The notes under the pieces: model-generated
What the model saw: the letters and a program-made list of their open reading frames with translations, nothing else
Database searches by the model: none
Told to the model about the DNA's origin: nothing
Shown: positions 60,734-64,000 of the stretch, piece by piece
Position numbering within the stretch: the first letter of the stretch is position 1
How the letters are laid out: every line of letters starts with the position of its first letter
From: G965267335 sp965267335
GTDB lineage: Bacteria > Bacteroidota > Bacteroidia > Cytophagales > JAAEPT01
Assembly: GCA_965267335.1 (NCBI GenBank)
Contig: OZ253953.1
Coordinates: 1,178,001 to 1,242,000 of the forward strand
Length of the DNA stretch: 64,000 nucleotides
Reading direction: 5' to 3'
Made by a program: the position numbers and the translations under genes

Positions 60734-62047
60734 ATGAAAACCAAATCCCTAAAAAAGGACAAAGTCAATGTTGTCACTTTGGGTTGTGCGAAGAACCTCG
60801 TAGACTCAGAGAATATGTTGACTCAGCTCCAGGGAAATGGAATTGATGCCAACCATGAACTAGAAACTGATGATTCCAATATAATTATTGTCAATACATG
60901 TGGTTTCATAGACAACGCGAAGCAGGAATCTATCGAAACCATACTTCGCTATGCCGATGCTAAGAAAGATGGCCAGATTGAAAAACTATATGTGACCGGT
61001 TGTCTATCACAGCGATATAAGGATGACCTTGAAGATGAAATTCCTGAGGTTGATGCTTTTTTTGGTACCCTAGAGCTACCCTTACTTCTCAAAAAATTTA
61101 ATGCCGATTATAAACATGAACTGGTAGGTGAAAGGGTAACGACAACTCTTCAACATTATTCATACCTCAAGATCGCAGAAGGCTGTGATCGTCCGTGTTC
61201 TTTTTGTGCAATACCACTAATGAGAGGGAAACACGTGTCGCGACCAATGGAGGAATTGGTTAAAGAAGCTGAAAATCTGGCCAAAAGAGGCACTAAAGAG
61301 CTTATTCTTATCGCACAGGATTTAACGTATTACGGTCTTGATATTTATAAGAAAAGAGAACTGGCTACTTTGGTTGATAAACTGGCGGATGTGGAAGGCA
61401 TCGAATGGATTAGGCTTCATTATGCTTATCCTTCAGGTTTTCCTATGGATGTACTTGACGTGATGGCTAGTAGAGATAATGTCTGTAATTACCTTGATAT
61501 TCCTCTTCAGCACGGAAGCTCCAATATATTAAAGTTGATGAGAAGGGGCATCGACAGACCAAAAACTGAAGCTCTGGTTCAACAAATAAGAGAGAAAGTA
61601 CCTGACATTGCTATTCGTACAACCTTGATTGCTGGTCATCCCGGAGAAACGGAAGAGGACTTTCAGGAAATGGTGGACTTCGTAGAACGAATGAAGTTCG
61701 ATAGATTGGGGATTTTCACCTACTCACATGAAGAAAATACGCACTCCCACACAATGGAAGATGATGTTCCTGATGAAATAAAGGAAGAGAGAGCGGCACA
61801 CATTATGGATATACAGCAGGATATTTCCTATGAGCTAAACCAAAAGAAAGTAGGAAATGTTTATAAAACATTGATAGAACGGAAGGAGGGGGACTACTTC
61901 ATCGGACGTACCGAATATGACTCTCCTGAAGTAGATAACGAGGTTTTGATCAATGCAAAAGATATATACTTGCCCATCGGATCATTTGTGGATACAAAAA
62001 TCACTAAGTCAGATCATTTCGATCTTTATGGTGAAGTGGTGTCATAA
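60734..62047 (+). CDS. rimO: Ribosomal protein uS12 methylthiotransferase
   Basis: A 437-residue radical SAM enzyme that methylthiolates ribosomal protein S12. The N-terminal cluster cysteines are in LGCAKNLVDSE (C18), VNTCGFID (C56) and VTGCLSQRY (C90). The radical SAM motif is CDRPCSFC (C151, C155, C158). The C-terminal TRAM domain is included. The LGCAKNLVDSE opening distinguishes RimO from MiaB. It is likely co-transcribed with ftsY. Confidence 0.95.
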   Translation: MKTKSLKKDKVNVVTLGCAKNLVDSENMLTQLQGNGIDANHELETDDSNIIIVNTCGFIDNAKQESIETILRYADAKKDGQIEKLYVTGCLSQRYKDDLEDEIPEVDAFFGTLELPLLLKKFNADYKHELVGERVTTTLQHYSYLKIAEGCDRPCSFCAIPLMRGKHVSRPMEELVKEAENLAKRGTKELILIAQDLTYYGLDIYKKRELATLVDKLADVEGIEWIRLHYAYPSGFPMDVLDVMASRDNVCNYLDIPLQHGSSNILKLMRRGIDRPKTEALVQQIREKVPDIAIRTTLIAGHPGETEEDFQEMVDFVERMKFDRLGIFTYSHEENTHSHTMEDDVPDEIKEERAAHIMDIQQDISYELNQKKVGNVYKTLIERKEGDYFIGRTEYDSPEVDNEVLINAKDIYLPIGSFVDTKITKSDHFDLYGEVVS

Positions 62048-62078
62048 TTTTTCTAATCGAAAATTAGTCGCGATTTAA

Positions 62079-63617
62079 GTGAATAAAATCCCGCTATCAT
62101 ATCAAGACACCGGACTCTATTCAAAAATATTTTTGGACTATGTCAATGGTCATCCGGATTTGGAAAATTTTTATGGTTACAAGCACCGAATTCAAAACTA
62201 CAAGCAGCTTGCTCAAGAGTATTCTTACGATAATTCAATCAGGGAAGACCTTGTAAAGGTACTTCACGGTCAATATGCTGATTGTGAGATTATCGAGTAC
62301 CCCAAAGCTACTGTTGATTTACTTGCCAATCAGAAGACCTTTACCGTAACAACAGGTCATCAGCTTAATATTTTTACCGGCCCATTGTTCTTTATCTACA
62401 AGATTGTCAGTACCATTAATTTATGTAGAAAGTTAAAGGAAGAATACCCGGATTATTCTTTTGTGCCTGTGTACTGGATGGCTAGTGAAGATCATGATGC
62501 TGACGAGATAGATCATGTCCATATATTCAATAAAAAGCTACAATGGGAGCACGGGCAAAGTGGTGCTGTGGGCCACTTTGACACCTCTGGAATTGACCGC
62601 TTGATAGAAAATTTCAATGGTATTCCCGATGTATTTAAGAACATCTATAAACCCGGGAGGAATCTTTCTCAAGCGACCAGAATTCTGGTAAATGAATTAT
62701 TTAAGGATCATGGACTGATTATTTTAGATGCTGATGACGGGACTTTGAAAGGTCACTTTGTAGATGCAATGAAGCAGGAACTCGAGGCATTTAAAAGTTT
62801 TGAGGCAGTCTCTGAATCAAACAGCAGGTTGGAGGAGAAGGGATATTCAATTCAGGTCAATCCCAGAGAAATAAACCTGTTTTATCTCGAGGGTAATTCG
62901 CGAAATAGAATCATTCGCGAGGGCGGCCAGTACAAATCATTGAATACGGATAAGCAGATTAATATTGAAGAACTTAGTTCTCATCCTGAACGCTTCAGTC
63001 CGAATGTCATTACCAGGCCATTATACCAGCAGGCCATATTACCAAATCTGGCCTATGTCGGTGGTCCTGGTGAGATCGCTTATTGGCTGCAGCTGAAAGA
63101 AGCTTTCGAAACGTATAAAATTACTTTTCCGATCCTGGTGCCAAGAAACGCGGCATTATATGTAGATGACAAATCGGCTCAAAAAATGATCAATATGGGT
63201 TTTGAGGTGAAAGACCTGTTTGATACCACCGAGAGTCTTAAATCGAGATACCTGGACACTCTTGATCACCCGGATATCGAGAAAGAGTCCAGAGATATCT
63301 TTGAAGTTTATGAAGTAATTTCTCAGAAGCTGGTTGAAGCAGACAAAAGCTTTTCAGGCTTCGTTGAGAAAGAAAAGGCTTTGTTGAGTAAGCAGTTGGA
63401 AAGGATTTCCGGGAAATTAGTGAAGGCTACCAAACAGAAACACGACACAGAGCTTAGTCAACTGGAGAAATTGAAAGAGAAGTTCTTTCCGCAAGGAATA
63501 CCACAGGAAAGAGTCTGGAATATTTTGAATATTATGTCCAACAAAGAGGATTACATTGATCAGTTACTGTCAGTATTTGATCCTTTTAGTCAGGAATATT
63601 ATTTACTTACCGAGTGA
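62079..63617 (+). CDS. bshC: Bacillithiol biosynthesis cysteine-adding enzyme
   Basis: A 512-residue enzyme that adds cysteine to GlcN-malate, the last step of bacillithiol synthesis. The family motif TGHQLNIFTGPLFFIYK (near residue 93), the VYWMASEDHDADEIDHVH segment and the late GGPGEIAYWLQLK region are present, followed by a coiled-coil C-terminal part. Translation starts at GTG at 62079. The presence of ytxJ elsewhere in the window agrees with bacillithiol use. The stop overlaps the following GTG start (GTGA). Confidence 0.94.
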   Translation: MNKIPLSYQDTGLYSKIFLDYVNGHPDLENFYGYKHRIQNYKQLAQEYSYDNSIREDLVKVLHGQYADCEIIEYPKATVDLLANQKTFTVTTGHQLNIFTGPLFFIYKIVSTINLCRKLKEEYPDYSFVPVYWMASEDHDADEIDHVHIFNKKLQWEHGQSGAVGHFDTSGIDRLIENFNGIPDVFKNIYKPGRNLSQATRILVNELFKDHGLIILDADDGTLKGHFVDAMKQELEAFKSFEAVSESNSRLEEKGYSIQVNPREINLFYLEGNSRNRIIREGGQYKSLNTDKQINIEELSSHPERFSPNVITRPLYQQAILPNLAYVGGPGEIAYWLQLKEAFETYKITFPILVPRNAALYVDDKSAQKMINMGFEVKDLFDTTESLKSRYLDTLDHPDIEKESRDIFEVYEVISQKLVEADKSFSGFVEKEKALLSKQLERISGKLVKATKQKHDTELSQLEKLKEKFFPQGIPQERVWNILNIMSNKEDYIDQLLSVFDPFSQEYYLLTE

Positions 63618-64000
63618 AGAAGGAGGAACTTAGAAATAAGATTAAAGACCTAAGAAAGGAAATTTCCTCTCAGGATGTTGAGGAAAGAAGTCGTTTGATT
63701 ACAGAACGATACTTTGATGAGATTTTTAATGAACAAGTAGAGCGAGTACACTGCTTCCTTCCGATTCCTGGAAAAGGTGAGGTTGACACCTGGTTGATCA
63801 TCAATAAACTTTGGGAAAAAAAGGTAGAAGTTATTACTTCTGTAAGTGATTTTTCCACTTATGAGATGAAGAATTATATACTCGAGCCTGATGTTGAGAT
63901 TATTTCAAATAATTGGGGTATTCCCGAACCCCATGAGGCTGTAAGTTCCTTTGAAGTACCCGATCACATTTTAATTCCATTATTGACATTTGACAAAAAA
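63614..64000 (+). CDS. 5-formyltetrahydrofolate cyclo-ligase, N-terminal part
   Basis: The frame starts at GTG 63614, which overlaps the bshC stop (GTGA), and runs off the right end after 129 codons. Family features visible so far are the basic helical start KKEELRNKIKDLRKEIS, the VHCFLPIPGKGEVDTWLII segment and the EVPDHILIPLLTFD stretch. The enzyme converts 5-formyl-THF to 5,10-methenyl-THF with ATP. The remaining C-terminal part is outside the window. Confidence 0.88.
   Translation, partial: MKKEELRNKIKDLRKEISSQDVEERSRLITERYFDEIFNEQVERVHCFLPIPGKGEVDTWLIINKLWEKKVEVITSVSDFSTYEMKNYILEPDVEIISNNWGIPEPHEAVSSFEVPDHILIPLLTFDKK

Noticed and set aside
1..64000. Prophage, integrative element or defence island
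   Set aside because: No integrase, phage structural gene, attachment-site pair, toxin-antitoxin or restriction gene is visible.

Overview
The window looks like a chromosomal segment from a free-living Bacteroidota bacterium, most likely of the Cytophagales type. Four things point there. Two type IX secretion tails are present: a gliding-type CHU_C domain and a Por-type C-terminal domain. Promoter-like sites of the form TTG-N20/21-TAnnTTTG precede several genes, and Shine-Dalgarno sequences are mostly absent. The ribosomal run is bL28-bL33-DUF4295. The E1 alpha and beta subunits are fused in one chain, and bacillithiol genes (bshC, ytxJ) occur. No rRNA, tRNA, CRISPR array, phage or complete insertion sequence was found.

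Layout. 0-10 kb: sugar epimerase, YbhN-type membrane protein, GT-C-like proteins, a MoxR/VWA pair with a tiny membrane peptide between them, a GT39 glycosyltransferase, and a SulP anion transporter that carries a CHU_C domain after its STAS domain. 10-16 kb: branched-chain amino acid genes leuA, ilvD and ilvB; leuA is preceded by a leucine-rich leader peptide with terminator and antiterminator. 16-36 kb: a porin, a membrane MutS-like ATPase, purK-purE, psd, gdhA, cdsA, a CPBP protease, dusB, nfu, a dicarboxylate symporter, aroC, queG and lipA. A four-gene operon follows, built around a secreted, highly basic protein with 16 tandem repeats. 36-51 kb: the E1 fusion, ispF, an LtaS-like phosphotransferase, then a sulfur-activation and sulfotransfer block (cysC-cysD-cysN, a split SLC13 transporter, cysQ, a WbqC-like protein, two sulfotransferases and a GT2 glycosyltransferase). 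51-64 kb: mnmD, a GroES-like protein, hemB, rocD, an ECF sigma/anti-sigma pair, rpmB-rpmG-DUF4295, ftsY, rimO, bshC and the start of 5-formyltetrahydrofolate cyclo-ligase.

How the genes fit together. CysDN and CysC make PAPS, CysQ removes PAP, the SLC13 protein may import sulfate, and the two sulfotransferases would use the PAPS. No PAPS reductase is in the window, so this block looks like a sulfation module for a surface glycan or lipid rather than cysteine synthesis. Surface-related genes are frequent elsewhere too (GT39, LtaS-like, GT2, porin, secreted proteins).

The most unusual items are the SulP-STAS-CHU_C fusion, the leucine attenuator, the repeat-protein operon with a probable non-AUG start, the one-base split of the SLC13 gene, and several stop/start junctions of the form NTGA that use CTG, TTG or GTG starts. 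All functional calls rest on motif recognition by eye; no database search was run.
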